Made by a program: the position numbers and the translations under genes
Notes under the pieces: model-generated
The model's input: only the letters and a program-made list of their open reading frames with translations
Told to the model about the DNA's origin: nothing
Databases searched by the model: none
In this document: piece after piece, positions 28,032 through 37,590 of the stretch
Layout: each line of letters starts with the position of its first letter
Numbering within the stretch: position 1 is the stretch's first letter
DNA from: Hydrogenophaga borbori
GTDB taxonomy: Bacteria > Pseudomonadota > Gammaproteobacteria > Burkholderiales > Burkholderiaceae_C
Reading direction: 5' to 3'
DNA: 64,000 bases
NCBI RefSeq assembly: GCF_003417535.1
Contig: NZ_QVLS01000001.1
Location: 434,001 to 498,000, forward strand

Positions 28032-29405
28032 TCAGGCCTGCCGGGGAAAGCTCAGGGTGACGTGGATGCGGCCGTGCTCGCACTGCACATCCACTTCGCC
28101 CCGGTGGCTGGACATGATGGCCCGGGTGATGGGCAGGCCCAGCCCCACGCCCTCGCCTTCCAGCCGCTGGCGCCCCTGGCTCAGGCGGAAGAAGCGGTCG
28201 AACATCGCCCGCCGCTGATCGGCCGACAGCGGCTCGCCCGTGTTGCTCACCCGCAGCTGCGCCCAGCGCTCGGTGAGCACCATCCGCAGGTCAACCTGGT
28301 CCCCGGGCGGCGCGTGGCGCACGGCGTTGGACAGCAGGTTGCCGATCGCGCGGCGCACCATCAGCCGGTCGCCGCGCACCCTCGCCTCGCCGCTCAGGCT
28401 GAAGCGCACGCCCTTCTCGTCGGCCACGGCCTCGTAGAAATCGATCAGCGAACGCGCTTCGGCGCACAGGTCCACGTCTTCCACGCTCGGCAGGCTGGCC
28501 ACGTTCTCCGTCTTGGCCAGGTAGAGCATGTCGGACACGGTCTTGGCCAGCCGCTGCAGCTCTTCCGAAATGACTTCCAGGCTGGCGCGGTACTCGTCGC
28601 CGCCGCGCGGCACCGCCAGCGTCACCTGGGCATTGGTCAGCAGGTTGCTCAGCGGTGTCCTCAACTCGTGCGCCAGGTCGGTGGAGAAGGCGCTCAGGCG
28701 ATCGAAGTCGCGCTGCAGGCGGTCGAGCATGTCGTTGATGGAGCCGGCCAGGCCGCGCATCTCGATCGGCAGGCTGGCCACCGGCATGCGCTCGGTGAAA
28801 TCCTGGGCGTTCACGCGCTCGGCCCGGTGCTTCATGGCCAGCAGGGGCTTGAGGCCGCGCCGCACGGCCACCGCACCCAGCAGCGTGCCCGCTGCGATGG
28901 CCAGCAGGATGCAGATCAGCAGCTTGCGCTGCAGCAGCGCCAGGAAGTGGCGGTGGTGGTGGGTGTCGACGGCGGCGAAGACCTGGAGGTCGGTGTCCCT
29001 GCTCCAGCTCAGCGGCAGGGTGAAGAACTCGCCGTAGTAGCTCATGTCGCCGTCCGACCAGGACAGGCCCTCGCTCGCGTCGCGCAAGGCCGCGGGCGGC
29101 TCGACGTCGCCGAGGCGAACCATCTCGTTGTCGGCCGCGACGATCCGCAGCAGCAGGCCTTCGTGCCCACGCAGGGCGGCGTTGAGGCGGGCCGCCAGGT
29201 CGGGCAGGTCCGCGCTGCGCTCGGCGATGCCCCGGATCAGGGTCAGCTTGTCGCGCAGCAGCGCCTGGTCCAGCTCGACGAAGTGCGCCGCCGTTTCGCG
29301 GTGGACCACATAGCCCAATCCCGAGAACACCGCGCCGACCACCAGCGCGAACAGCGCCGTCAGGCGAAACGTGAGCGACACCGCCGACGCCTCAGGCCGC
29401 TTCAT
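28032..29405 (-). CDS. copS: copper-sensing histidine kinase CopS/CusS
   Basis: A 457-residue heavy-metal sensor kinase. Two membrane helices (about 14-34 and 162-182) bracket a periplasmic sensor with a His cluster next to the second helix (DTHHHRHF, 148-154). A HAMP-like linker leads to HisKA with His246 in [12 protein letters not shown] and a HATPase with the usual N, G1 and G2 boxes near the C-terminus. It pairs with copR, whose coding end overlaps its start by 14 bases. Confidence 0.93.
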   Translation of the reverse strand: MKRPEASAVSLTFRLTALFALVVGAVFSGLGYVVHRETAAHFVELDQALLRDKLTLIRGIAERSADLPDLAARLNAALRGHEGLLLRIVAADNEMVRLGDVEPPAALRDASEGLSWSDGDMSYYGEFFTLPLSWSRDTDLQVFAAVDTHHHRHFLALLQRKLLICILLAIAAGTLLGAVAVRRGLKPLLAMKHRAERVNAQDFTERMPVASLPIEMRGLAGSINDMLDRLQRDFDRLSAFSTDLAHELRTPLSNLLTNAQVTLAVPRGGDEYRASLEVISEELQRLAKTVSDMLYLAKTENVASLPSVEDVDLCAEARSLIDFYEAVADEKGVRFSLSGEARVRGDRLMVRRAIGNLLSNAVRHAPPGDQVDLRMVLTERWAQLRVSNTGEPLSADQRRAMFDRFFRLSQGRQRLEGEGVGLGLPITRAIMSSHRGEVDVQCEHGRIHVTLSFPRQA

Positions 29406-30078
29406 GGGGGTCTTCGAGCACGTAGCCCATGCCGCGCACGGTCCGCAGCAGCTTCAGGTCGAAGCCGTCGTCGATCTTGGCGCGCAGGCGGCGCACGGCC
29501 ACGTCGATCACGTTGCTGTCGCTGTCGAAGTTGATGTCCCAGACCATGGAGGCGATGAGCGTGCGCGGCAGCACCTCGCCGTGCCGGCGCATGAACAGCT
29601 CCAGCAGGCCGAATTCCTTGGCGGTGAGGTCCACGCGCTGGCCCTTGCGCGTGACGCGCCGGCGCACCAGGTCGAGGTGGAGGTCGGCCACCTGCAGCGA
29701 GGTGGCGTCCTGCACCGCCGCGCCGCGCCGCAGGATGGACTTCACGCGCGCCAGCAGCTCGGAGAACGAGAACGGCTTGACGAGGTAGTCGTCCGCGCCG
29801 AGCTCGAGGCCCTTGACCCGGTCTTCCACGCTGTCGCGTGCCGTGAGGAAGAGCACCGGCACGCGCGGGTTCTTGCGGCGCAGCGATTGCAGCAGCGACC
29901 AGCCATCGATGCCGGGCAGCATCACATCCAGGATGAGCAGGTCGTAGCCGCCTTCGGTGGCTTCGTGCAGGCCGTCGACGCCGTTGCGCGCGAGTTCGAC
30001 GAAGTAGCCCGCCTCGCGCAGGCCCTGGCGCAGGTATTCGCCCGTGTGGGCCTCGTCTTCAACGATCAGAATCTTCAT
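29392..30078 (-). CDS. copR: copper-responsive response regulator CopR/CusR
   Basis: A 228-residue OmpR-family regulator. The receiver has Asp51 in [14 protein letters not shown] and Lys in DYLVKPFSF; the winged helix spans about 130-222 with [20 protein letters not shown] and [10 protein letters not shown] took the ATG at 30078, which gives the standard MKILIVEDE start. It should activate the cop operon to the right through the box at 30130-30145, and perhaps copK and the ATPase. Confidence 0.95.
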   Translation of the reverse strand: MKILIVEDEAHTGEYLRQGLREAGYFVELARNGVDGLHEATEGGYDLLILDVMLPGIDGWSLLQSLRRKNPRVPVLFLTARDSVEDRVKGLELGADDYLVKPFSFSELLARVKSILRRGAAVQDATSLQVADLHLDLVRRRVTRKGQRVDLTAKEFGLLELFMRRHGEVLPRTLIASMVWDINFDSDSNVIDVAVRRLRAKIDDGFDLKLLRTVRGMGYVLEDPHEAA

Positions 30079-30129
30079 GGTCGACAGGGTTGAAACGAGT
30101 GTGCCATGCGGGTCGCGAAATTCCCCAAC

Positions 30130-30145
30130 ATGACAAATCTGTAAT
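30130..30145. promoter_or_regulatory. CopR/CusR-type box
   Basis: ATGACA-AATC-TGTAAT is an imperfect palindrome (five of six arm bases) matching the CopR/CusR box form. It lies between divergent copR and the TolC-like/multicopper oxidase operon, 52 bases from copR and 76 from the downstream GTG. Confidence 0.55.
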
Positions 30146-30220
30146 GGGGTCGACAGACCGCTGTTCCCGCCCGGGCCAAAGAATCCACCCGCCGATCCCA
30201 TCCATCAAAGGAGTCGTTGA

Positions 30221-31324
30221 GTGAAGCATCCATTCAGCCAGCGCGGGCCCAGGGCTCTGGTGTCCGTGGTGGTCCTGGCCACGGCGGCCGTGGCCAGCGC
30301 CCAGCCGGCGGTCGAGCAGTCTTCGGACTGGAAGGCGGCCAACGAGGCCGTCGGGCAATTCCAGCGCGGGCACGCGGACCTGCTCAAGTGGGAGGCGACC
30401 CATGGGGCGACAGACGCCCCGGACCCCGCCGCCGCTGGCTTCCCCGTGCCCTCCCTGGAAGCGGCCACGCGCCTGGCCTGGCGACCGCACCTGGAACTGC
30501 AGAAGCTGCTGCCCCGGCTGGGCGAGGACAACGTGGCGCGCATCGCCCAGGGCCGCTGGCACGAGGTGGACGCGCGCCACCAGCGCCGCATCGACGGCGT
30601 GGGCGAGGTCTTCGAGGTGGCCGCCGAGGCGCGCCGCGCCTGGCTGCGCGCGGTGGCGGACCGGCAGGCCGCGCGACTGCAGCGCGCCTCGCTGGAGGCG
30701 GCAGAGGCCGCCGCCGAGCTGGGCCGGCGCATGGTGAAGGTGGGCAATTGGAGCGCCTACCAGCAAAGCCGCGTCGAGCTGGGCCTGGCCACCGAACGGC
30801 GCGCGCTGCAGCAGGCCGCCGTGGCCGCGCGGCAGTCGGAGCGCGCCTTGCTCCACACCCTCCAGCTCAACGGCGTGCACGAACGCCTGGCGCTGCCCGA
30901 CACCCTGCCGGACCTGCCCCGACAAACGCCGTCCCCCGCTGAACTGAGCGCCCGACTGGCCGACCTCAGAGCCCAGTTGCCCCGCGTGGAGCAGTGGAAG
31001 GCCGAGGCCAACTTCGGGCAGGCGCTCGCCTCGCGCGACGCCACCCTGGCCGTGGCGCGCGGACTGCGCGACGACGTCATGGCCCAGCGCCAGCTGATCG
31101 TGGACGAAAGCGTGCTGCAGTACAACGGCATGCTCAAAAGCGTGTGGGAGCTGCTCACCGAGGTGCAGGCCCATGCGCAATCGCAGCGCGAGACCATCGC
31201 CGCCGTACGCGACTACTGGCTCGCCGACACCGACCTGATGTGGGTGCTGCAGGGCGGCGAACCCACGGCCTTCGTCGTGCCCGGTGGCGCCGCCGCCGGC
31301 GATGCCTCCGCGGCCGGTCATTGA
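30221..31324 (+). CDS. TolC-family-like periplasmic/outer membrane protein of the cop operon
   Basis: A 367-residue exported protein with a signal peptide (cleavage near AVASAQ, about residue 27). Long amphipathic helices (about 95-260 and 275-345) resemble TolC-type coiled coils, including RMVKVGNWSAYQQSRVELGLATE, though the protein is shorter than a classic TolC (over 400 residues). Genes like this precede multicopper oxidases in betaproteobacterial copper operons, and it probably aids copper efflux or envelope protection. The GTG start is supported by AAAGGAG eight bases upstream. The multicopper oxidase follows after 19 bases. Confidence 0.7.
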   Translation: MKHPFSQRGPRALVSVVVLATAAVASAQPAVEQSSDWKAANEAVGQFQRGHADLLKWEATHGATDAPDPAAAGFPVPSLEAATRLAWRPHLELQKLLPRLGEDNVARIAQGRWHEVDARHQRRIDGVGEVFEVAAEARRAWLRAVADRQAARLQRASLEAAEAAAELGRRMVKVGNWSAYQQSRVELGLATERRALQQAAVAARQSERALLHTLQLNGVHERLALPDTLPDLPRQTPSPAELSARLADLRAQLPRVEQWKAEANFGQALASRDATLAVARGLRDDVMAQRQLIVDESVLQYNGMLKSVWELLTEVQAHAQSQRETIAAVRDYWLADTDLMWVLQGGEPTAFVVPGGAAAGDASAAGH

Positions 31325-31343
31325 CCCCCCCTTGAAGCGCAAC

Positions 31344-32714
31344 ATGAACAACCGTCGTCAATTCTTCGCCGGCGCCGCCGCCACCATGGCCGGCCTGGGC
31401 GTTGCCCGCTCGGCGCTCGCCGCGTTGCCCGAGCCCATCATCCAGACCTCCGTCGACACCGCACCGCCGCTGGTGCCCAACACCGGCCGCCCCTACAACC
31501 CCGTGGTCACGCTCAACGGCTGGAGCCTGCCCTGGCGCATGAACAACGGCGTCAAGGAGTTCCACCTGGTCGCCGAGCCCGTGGTGCGCGAGATGTCGCC
31601 CGGCTTCAAGGTCAACATGTGGGGCTACAACGGCCAGAGCCCGGGGCCGACCATCGAAGTCGTCGAGGGCGACCGCGTGCGCATTTTCGTCACCAACAAG
31701 CTGCCCGAGCACACCACCATCCACTGGCACGGCCAGCGCCTGCCCAATGGCATGGATGGTGTGGGTGGCCTCACGCAGCCCCACATTCCGGCGGGCAAGA
31801 CCTTCGTCTACGAGTTCGAGGCCCGCCGGCCCGGCACCTTCATGTACCACCCGCACGCCGACGAGATGGTGCAGATGGCCATGGGCATGATGGGCTTCTG
31901 GGTCACTCACCCCAAGGCCAGGCACCCGCACATCAGCGAGGTCGACCGCGACTTCTGCTTCCTGCTCAACGCCTTCGACGTCGAGCCCGGCAGCCGAACG
32001 CCCAAGGTCAACACCATGACCGACTTCAACATCTGGGGCTGGAACAGCCGCATCTTCCCGGGCATCGACACGCTCAACGTGCGCTTGAACGACCGCGTGC
32101 GCATCCGCGTGGGCAACCTCACCATGACCAACCACCCCATCCACCTGCACGGCCATGAGTTCCAGGTGACCGGCACCGACGGCGGCCCCACCCCGACCGC
32201 CACCCGCTGGTACGAGGTGACCACCGACGTGGCCGTGGGCCAGATGCGCCAGATCGAGCTGATCGCCGACGAGGAAGGCGATTGGGCCTTCCACTGCCAC
32301 AAGAGCCACCACACCATGAACGCCATGGGCCACGCGGTGCCCACCATGATCGGCGTGGACCACCGCGGCCTGGTGAACAAGCTGCAGCGCGTGGTGCCCG
32401 ACTACATGGTGATGGGCGAGCGCGGCATGGCCGACATGGGCGAGATGCAGATGCCCCTCCCGGACAACACCGCGCCCATGATGACCGGCACCGGTCAGTT
32501 CGGCCCCATCGAGATGGGCGGCATGTTCAGCGTGTTCAAGGTCCGCAAGGACCAGAAGCCCGGCGACTACAAGGACCCCGGTCCCTACCCGTTTCCGCAG
32601 GGCACCGTCGCTCATGAATGGACCGGCGCCACGCCCGCGGCCCCGCGCGCGGCCACGCCCCCGGGTCAGGCCGACGCCACGGTGGTGAAGCCGGGGCACG
32701 GCCAGCACCACTGA
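31344..32714 (+). CDS. CopA-type periplasmic multicopper oxidase
   Basis: A 456-residue multicopper oxidase with a Tat-type leader (NRRQFFAG at the start, cleavage near ARSALA). Copper-ligand motifs are complete: HWHG, HPHADE, HPIHLHGHE near residues 257-265, and HCHKSHHTMNAM, giving the type 1, 2 and 3 sites. It should oxidise Cu(I) in the periplasm. The C-terminal 100 residues are Met- and Gly-rich (MADMGEMQMP, EMGGMF), likely extra copper-binding sites. The ATG lies in a weak GAAG context, probably coupled to the gene before it. Confidence 0.95.
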   Translation: MNNRRQFFAGAAATMAGLGVARSALAALPEPIIQTSVDTAPPLVPNTGRPYNPVVTLNGWSLPWRMNNGVKEFHLVAEPVVREMSPGFKVNMWGYNGQSPGPTIEVVEGDRVRIFVTNKLPEHTTIHWHGQRLPNGMDGVGGLTQPHIPAGKTFVYEFEARRPGTFMYHPHADEMVQMAMGMMGFWVTHPKARHPHISEVDRDFCFLLNAFDVEPGSRTPKVNTMTDFNIWGWNSRIFPGIDTLNVRLNDRVRIRVGNLTMTNHPIHLHGHEFQVTGTDGGPTPTATRWYEVTTDVAVGQMRQIELIADEEGDWAFHCHKSHHTMNAMGHAVPTMIGVDHRGLVNKLQRVVPDYMVMGERGMADMGEMQMPLPDNTAPMMTGTGQFGPIEMGGMFSVFKVRKDQKPGDYKDPGPYPFPQGTVAHEWTGATPAAPRAATPPGQADATVVKPGHGQHH

Positions 32715-32775
32715 GCCCTTGGGCGGATCTGCCCTCTTGTCCCCTGTTTGCCGTTCAACACCACTGGAGCCTTTC

Positions 32776-33264
32776 ATGACGTTTCGCACCGCGGCCCTGC
32801 TGCTTTCCCTGGCCTCGACCACCGGCCTGGCGTTTGCCCATGGCAACGAAGACCACAAGCCCGCCGGGCCGGTCAGGATGGAGCAGAAGCCCTGGGGCAT
32901 CGCCGGCGAGGCCAAGGCCGTGACCCGCACCATCGAGATCGGCATGACCGATGCCATGCGCTTCACGCCCGACAGGCTCGAGGTGCGCCAAGGGGAGACC
33001 ATCCGTTTCGTGCACAACAACGCCGGCAAGGTGATGCACGAGTTCGTGCTGGGCACCAAGAAGGACCTCGACGAGCACGCGGCCCTGATGAAGAAGTTCC
33101 CCGGCATGGAGCACGACGAGCCCTACATGTCGCACGTGGCCCCCGGCCAGCGCGGCGAGATCGTCTGGCGGTTCAACCGCGCCGGCGAATTCGACTTCGC
33201 CTGCCTGCTGCCCGGCCACTACGAGGCCGGCATGGTCGGCAAGATCAAGGTCGTGGCCCAGTGA
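32776..33264 (+). CDS. CopI-like cupredoxin
   Basis: A 162-residue periplasmic blue-copper-like protein. The signal peptide covers about 1-21 (ending LAFA), followed by a His-rich mature start (HGNEDH). Type 1 copper ligands fit His in VMHEFVLGT and Cys, His and Met in ACLLPGHYEAGM. Homologues in copper islands are called CopI or plastocyanin/azurin family. A TGGAG site precedes the ATG. It lies within the multicopper oxidase operon. Confidence 0.88.
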   Translation: MTFRTAALLLSLASTTGLAFAHGNEDHKPAGPVRMEQKPWGIAGEAKAVTRTIEIGMTDAMRFTPDRLEVRQGETIRFVHNNAGKVMHEFVLGTKKDLDEHAALMKKFPGMEHDEPYMSHVAPGQRGEIVWRFNRAGEFDFACLLPGHYEAGMVGKIKVVAQ

Positions 33265-33302
33265 GCCGGCGGCTGTCCGATTCCCCTTTCAGGAGCACCC
33301 CC

Positions 33303-33662
33303 ATGAAGAAGATCGTCCCTGCCCTCGCGTCGGGCGCCCTCGCCGCCCTGCTCTCGCTCGCCCCGCCCGCGTTCGCGCAGGGCATGGACCACGGCAGGAT
33401 GGGCTCGGGCGCCACGATGGGCATGCAGCAGAACCACCCGCTGGTGGAGGGCGAGGTTCGCCGCGTCGACAAGGAGAACGGCAAGATCACCCTGCGCCAC
33501 GGCGAGATCAAGAACATGGACATGCCGCCCATGACCATGGTCTTCGTCGTGCGCGACAAGGCCATGCTGGACGGCATCGCCGTGGGCGACAAGGTGCAGT
33601 TCACCGCCGTGCAGGACAAGGGCCAGATGGTGGTCGAGTCCATCAAGCCACTCAAGCCTTGA
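33303..33662 (+). CDS. CusF-like periplasmic copper-binding protein
   Basis: A 119-residue exported protein with a signal peptide (about 1-25, ending PPAFA) and a CusF/CopF-type OB-fold domain. The metal-binding segment reads KNMDMPPMTMVF, retaining the two CusF methionines but with Met or Pro where CusF has Trp; His is present upstream in LRHGEIK. It probably chaperones Cu(I) in the periplasm. An AGGAG site precedes the ATG. It is the last gene of the operon, closed by the hairpin at 33669-33699. Confidence 0.87.
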   Translation: MKKIVPALASGALAALLSLAPPAFAQGMDHGRMGSGATMGMQQNHPLVEGEVRRVDKENGKITLRHGEIKNMDMPPMTMVFVVRDKAMLDGIAVGDKVQFTAVQDKGQMVVESIKPLKP

Positions 33663-33668
33663 AGCCGC

Positions 33669-33699
33669 GCCGAGGCCCGTCGCCACCACGGGCCTCGGC
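33669..33699. terminator. strong hairpin between the cop operon and copZ
   Basis: A perfect 12-bp stem (GCCGAGGCCCGT with its complement) around a 7-base loop lies between two converging genes. There is no T-run, but its position suggests a bidirectional transcript end. Confidence 0.65.
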
Positions 33700-33708
33700 G
33701 GCCACCGC

Positions 33709-33900
33709 TCAGGCCGGGGCGTAGCCGGCGTCGGCCAGGGCCTCGGCCAGCACCGCGCGGTCCTCATGGCTCTTGACCACGACCCTGCGCTGCGCCATGT
33801 CGACCTCGACGGCGCAGGCGGGGTCGGCTTGTTTCAGCGCCCGGTTGACGCGGGCCGCGCAGTGGCCGCAGGTCATGGAGGGCAGTTGGAATTCGTGCAC
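33709..33900 (-). CDS. copZ: CopZ-like copper chaperone (HMA domain)
   Basis: A 63-residue single heavy-metal-associated domain with the binding loop SMTCGHCAARV near residues 8-18. It should carry Cu(I) in the cytoplasm to the P1B ATPases. The GTG at 33900 was chosen because GGAG lies a few bases upstream and no ATG is suitably placed; an in-frame ATG inside the loop would destroy the domain. Its promoter (33932-33962) has the MerR-family 19-bp spacer, so it is likely under CueR control together with copA. Confidence 0.88.
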   Translation of the reverse strand: MHEFQLPSMTCGHCAARVNRALKQADPACAVEVDMAQRRVVVKSHEDRAVLAEALADAGYAPA

Positions 33901-33931
33901 GACAATCTCCGTGAAAGTGGATGGAGGTTTC

Positions 33932-33962
33932 ACGGTAGGCCTTGCCACCGTGGCAAGGTCAA
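33932..33962 (-). promoter_or_regulatory. CueR/MerR-type promoter of copZ
   Basis: On the minus strand TTGACC and TACCGT are separated by exactly 19 bases. The spacer contains the perfect inverted repeat CCTTGCCA-N3-TGGCAAGG (33940-33958). This long spacer with a central dyad is the hallmark of promoters activated by CueR-like regulators. Confidence 0.75.
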
Positions 33963-33987
33963 GCGGCGCGGCCCGTCGTGCACAGGC

Positions 33988-34018
33988 TTGACCTTGACAC
34001 CATGTCAGGCCTGAGCAT
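33988..34018 (+). promoter_or_regulatory. CueR/MerR-type promoter of copA
   Basis: TTGACC (33988-33993) and GAGCAT (34013-34018) are again 19 bases apart, with TGACA-CCA-TGTCA as central dyad (33995-34007). The first nine bases from the -35 match the copZ promoter except at one position, so one regulator probably drives both directions. Confidence 0.7.
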
Positions 34019-34052
34019 TGGGTTTCCACGTCAATTCATCTGGAAGACCGCC

Positions 34053-36443
34053 ATGAACTCCCTTGCGCCGCCCCTGACCGAGTACCGCCTGCCCATCGAG
34101 GGCATGACCTGCGCCTCCTGCGTGGGCCGGGTCGAGAAGGCCCTGAAAGCCGTGCCCGGCGTGAGCGAGGTCAGCGTCAACCTCGCCACCGAGACCGCCT
34201 CGGTCAGTGCCGCCGCACCGGCGGCCGCCAGCCAGCTGGTCGCGGCCGTCGAGAAGGCCGGCTACCAGGTGGCCGCGCAACAGTTTGAATTCGAGATCGA
34301 GGGCATGACCTGTGCCTCCTGCGTGGGCCGGGTCGAAAAGGCCCTGAAGGCCGTGCCCGGCGTGAGCGAGGCCGAGGTCAACCTGGCGACCGAGCGCGCC
34401 AGCGTGCGCGCCACCGGCGCCACGGCGGCGCAGTTGATGGCGGCCGTCGAAAAGGCCGGCTACGCCGCCCTGCCCCACGACGATCAGGCGTCGGCCGCGC
34501 CCGGCGCCCACAAGGGCGGTGGCGAACCCTGGTGGCCCGTGGCCCTGGCCGCCCTGCTGTCGCTGCCGCTGGTGCTGCCCATGGTGGCCATGCTGTCCGG
34601 CAGCGACTGGACGCTCAATGGCTGGCTGCAGCTGGCCCTGGCCACGCCGGTGCAGTTCTGGTTGGGCGCGCGCTTCTACCGCGCCGGCTGGAAGGCCGTG
34701 CGCGCGGGCACCGGCAATATGGACCTGCTGGTGGCCCTGGGCACCAGCGCGGGCTATGGCCTGAGCGTCTACCTGCTGCTGCGCCACCAGGGGCATGGCG
34801 CGCCGCACCTGTATTTCGAGGCCTCGGCGGTGGTCATCACCCTGGTGCTGCTGGGCAAATGGCTGGAAGCGCGCGCCAAGCGCCAGACCACGGCCGCCAT
34901 CGCGGCGCTCAACGCGCTCAAGCCCGAGATCGCGCGCGTGCGCACGCCCCAGGGCGACGTGGACCTGCCGCTGGCCCGCGTGAAGGTGGGCGACGTGGTG
35001 ATCGTGCGCCCCGGCGAGCGGGTGCCGGTGGACGGCACCGTGCTCAGCGGCGCGAGCCAGGTGGACGAGTCCCTCATCACGGGCGAGAGCCTGCCGATCG
35101 CCAAGCACCCCGGTGACAAGGTGACCGGCGGCGCGGTCAACGCCGAAGGCCTGCTGGAGGTCCAGACCACCGCCGTCGGCGCCGAATCCACGCTGTCGCG
35201 CATCGTGCGCATGGTGGAGTCGGCCCAGGCGAAGAAGGCGCCCATCCAGCGCATCGTGGACCGCGTGAGCGCGGTGTTCGTGCCGGTGGTGCTGTTGCTG
35301 TCGCTGATCACGCTGGTCGGCTGGGGCGTGCTCGCGGGCGACTGGGAGCGCGCCATCCTCAACGCGGTGGCGGTGCTGGTGATTGCCTGCCCCTGCGCGT
35401 TGGGCCTGGCCACGCCCACGGCCATCATGGCCGGCACCGGGGTGGCCGCGCGCCAGGGCATCCTGATCAAGGACGCCGAGGCGCTGGAGGTGGCGCACCG
35501 CGTGGACACCGTGGCCTTCGACAAGACCGGCACCCTGACCGAGGGCCGGCCCCAGCTGGTGTCCGCCCTGGCCGCGCCGGGCCAGGAAGACCGCCTGATC
35601 CCCTGGAGCCTGGCGCTGCAGGCCGGCAGCGAACACCCGCTGGCGCGGGCCGTGCTGGAGTCGCCCCAGGCCGCCGGCCTGACGCCGCGGCCGGCCAGCC
35701 AGGTGAGCGCGGTGCCCGGCCGTGGCATGTCGGCCGAGGTCGATGGCCACGCGCTGCGCCTGGGCAGCCCGCGCTTCATGCAGGAGCTGGGCGTGGACAC
35801 CTCGGCCCTGGCCGCGCAGGCGCAGCGCCTGCAGGACGAGGGCCGCACCGTGTCCTGGCTGGCTGATGTGACGCAGGCGCCGCGCCTGGTCGGCCTGCTG
35901 GCCTTCGGCGACGCGCCCAAGGCCAGCGCCGCCCGCGCCGTGGAACGCCTGCACGGCATGGGCGTGCGCACGGTCATGCTCACCGGCGACAACCGCGGCA
36001 GCGCGGCGGCCGTGGGCCAGCGCCTGGGCATCGGCCGCATCGAGGCCGAGGTGCTGCCCGCCGACAAGGCCGGCATCGTCGGCCAGCTCAAGCAGGGCGG
36101 GCATGCGGTGGCCATGGTGGGCGACGGCATCAACGACGCCCCGGCGCTGGCCTCGGCCGACGTGGGCATCGCCATGTCCACCGGCACCGACGTGGCCATG
36201 CACGCGGCCGGCATCACGCTGATGCGCGGCGACCCGGCCCTGGTGGCCGACGCCATCGACATCTCGCGCCGCACCTACCGCAAGATCCGCCAGAACCTGT
36301 TCTGGGCCTTCGCCTACAACGTGATCGGCATCCCGCTGGCGGCGGCCGGCCTGCTCAACCCGATGGTGGCGGGCGCCGCCATGGCCCTGAGCAGCGTGAG
36401 CGTGGTGAGCAACGCCCTGCTGCTGCGCGGCTGGCGGCGCTGA
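34053..36443 (+). CDS. copA: Cu(I)-exporting P1B-type ATPase CopA with two HMA domains
   Basis: A 796-residue copper ATPase. Two almost identical HMA domains (about residues 16-78 and 83-145), each with GMTCASC, precede eight membrane helices. The CPC motif is in [12 protein letters not shown] (about 444-455), the phosphorylation site in DKTGTLTEG (about 490), SEHPLA carries the conserved HP pair, and [16 protein letters not shown] is intact. It exports Cu(I) from the cytoplasm. A GGAAG site precedes the ATG; in-frame codons upstream overlap the promoter and are not used. It is divergent from copZ. Confidence 0.96.
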   Translation: MNSLAPPLTEYRLPIEGMTCASCVGRVEKALKAVPGVSEVSVNLATETASVSAAAPAAASQLVAAVEKAGYQVAAQQFEFEIEGMTCASCVGRVEKALKAVPGVSEAEVNLATERASVRATGATAAQLMAAVEKAGYAALPHDDQASAAPGAHKGGGEPWWPVALAALLSLPLVLPMVAMLSGSDWTLNGWLQLALATPVQFWLGARFYRAGWKAVRAGTGNMDLLVALGTSAGYGLSVYLLLRHQGHGAPHLYFEASAVVITLVLLGKWLEARAKRQTTAAIAALNALKPEIARVRTPQGDVDLPLARVKVGDVVIVRPGERVPVDGTVLSGASQVDESLITGESLPIAKHPGDKVTGGAVNAEGLLEVQTTAVGAESTLSRIVRMVESAQAKKAPIQRIVDRVSAVFVPVVLLLSLITLVGWGVLAGDWERAILNAVAVLVIACPCALGLATPTAIMAGTGVAARQGILIKDAEALEVAHRVDTVAFDKTGTLTEGRPQLVSALAAPGQEDRLIPWSLALQAGSEHPLARAVLESPQAAGLTPRPASQVSAVPGRGMSAEVDGHALRLGSPRFMQELGVDTSALAAQAQRLQDEGRTVSWLADVTQAPRLVGLLAFGDAPKASAARAVERLHGMGVRTVMLTGDNRGSAAAVGQRLGIGRIEAEVLPADKAGIVGQLKQGGHAVAMVGDGINDAPALASADVGIAMSTGTDVAMHAAGITLMRGDPALVADAIDISRRTYRKIRQNLFWAFAYNVIGIPLAAAGLLNPMVAGAAMALSSVSVVSNALLLRGWRR
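34098..34466 (+). repeat. recent tandem duplication of the HMA-domain coding unit in copA
   Basis: The stretches starting at 34098 and 34299 (201 bases apart) are nearly identical for about 90 bases, with only a few third-position changes, then diverge. This is far closer than is usual between HMA domains of one ATPase and indicates recent duplication or gene conversion. Confidence 0.8.
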
Positions 36444-36455
36444 AACCGTGAGGGT

Positions 36456-36472
36456 GCCCGATGCCCTCGGGC
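36456..36472. terminator. small hairpin between converging copA and the PhnD-like gene
   Basis: GCCCGA and TCGGGC pair around a 5-base loop in the 63-base gap between two converging genes. It has no T-run, so terminator function is only suggested by location. Confidence 0.35.
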
Positions 36473-36506
36473 GTGGGCCGGATCAAGACCTTGAAAGGGA
36501 TGGCCC

Positions 36507-37328
36507 TCAGGACCCGAGCCACTCCAGCAGGCTCAGCACGCGCGGCCCGGTGCCGGTGTCGAAGCCCTGGATGCCCAGGGTCTTGAGCACGCCGCGGCCG
36601 GCGTCGGCCTGGTCCATGGCGCGCAGTTCGGCCTGCACGGCCTGCAGCTGCTCGGCCGTCAGGCGCGGGCCGGCGACCATGGGGGAGTACGGCTGCATCA
36701 CGCTGCGGTGCAGCACGCGCAGGCCGGCCTTGTCCAGCGAGCGCGCCACGCCCGAATAGGAAGCCACGCCGCCCACGTCGGCCAGCTTGTGCTCCAGGTA
36801 GAACTGCACCGCGCCCTGCTCGCGCACGAACTGCACCTTCTCAGCCTTGAGCGGGATGCCCCGGTCGCGCAGCTCGGCATTGCAAAAGCGCGACATATAC
36901 GACACCTGCTCCGGCAGCACCCAGCGCTTGCCTTTGGCTTCCTCAAGGTTTTGCAGGGGCGAATCCTTGCGGGTGACGATCAGGCACTGGCCTTCGGGCT
37001 TGGCGCTGGCGACGAAACGGTATCCGTTGTCGCGCATGGCGCGCGCCGGGTAGTCGCTGGGCCGGGCCAGCGCCAGGTCGAAACGCTTGGCCTTCAGGCC
37101 ATCTGCGAGCAGCGCGAATTCGCGCGCGAACACCACCGTCACCTTGCCCTTCAGCGCCCGGCCCAGGGCCTCGGCCAGGCCGGCGTACTTGGCGGTGGCG
37201 CGCGCGTGGTCCAGCCCGCCCGAGGTGCCTTCGCTGACCGCCAGCGTGTACTCCGGTTCCGCGGCCCGCGCCGCGCCGGCCATCAACAGGGGAAGCACAA
37301 GGGCGATGAGTCGGGTATGCAGTGGCAT
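36507..37328 (-). CDS. PhnD-like periplasmic phosphate/phosphonate-type substrate-binding protein
   Basis: A 273-residue periplasmic binding protein. The signal peptide covers about 1-26 (LVLPLLMAGAARA). The mature protein is a PhnD/PBP-like two-lobed fold, seen in FDLALARPSDYPARAMRD, NLEEAKGKRWVLPE and KLADVGGVASYSGVARSLD. No permease or ATPase is adjacent, so it is either an orphan receptor using another transporter or a sensory binding protein. Copper islands in related bacteria sometimes carry such genes. The ATG at 37328 was taken since it opens onto the signal peptide. Confidence 0.8.
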   Translation of the reverse strand: MPLHTRLIALVLPLLMAGAARAAEPEYTLAVSEGTSGGLDHARATAKYAGLAEALGRALKGKVTVVFAREFALLADGLKAKRFDLALARPSDYPARAMRDNGYRFVASAKPEGQCLIVTRKDSPLQNLEEAKGKRWVLPEQVSYMSRFCNAELRDRGIPLKAEKVQFVREQGAVQFYLEHKLADVGGVASYSGVARSLDKAGLRVLHRSVMQPYSPMVAGPRLTAEQLQAVQAELRAMDQADAGRGVLKTLGIQGFDTGTGPRVLSLLEWLGS

Positions 37329-37527
37329 GGTGGCGGCGCGGCGGCCAGATACCCTGGCCGGTTCAGCATATTGGAATGAACGAATGTATCGCCGATGGCG
37401 CGGGCGGCGGGTTCCGTTCATGGCGGGGAAACCGCCGTCTGGCTTGCATCTTGCTGACGTCCCGCAGGCGCCACCGGCCCCGGGAAACCACGCCCTCTTT
37501 GGAGCCAGCCCCCCAGAAGCTCAGACC

Positions 37528-37533
37528 TACAAT
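37528..37533 (+). promoter_or_regulatory. candidate -10 element of the aot operon
   Basis: TACAAT (five of six consensus bases) lies 57 bases before the aotJ start in the 262-base gap after the PhnD-like gene. I see no convincing -35 element. Confidence 0.35.
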
Positions 37534-37590
37534 CCCGCCTACTTCGCACCGCCCGGATGGCCCGGGCGGGCGGCAACCGAGAGATGTCTC

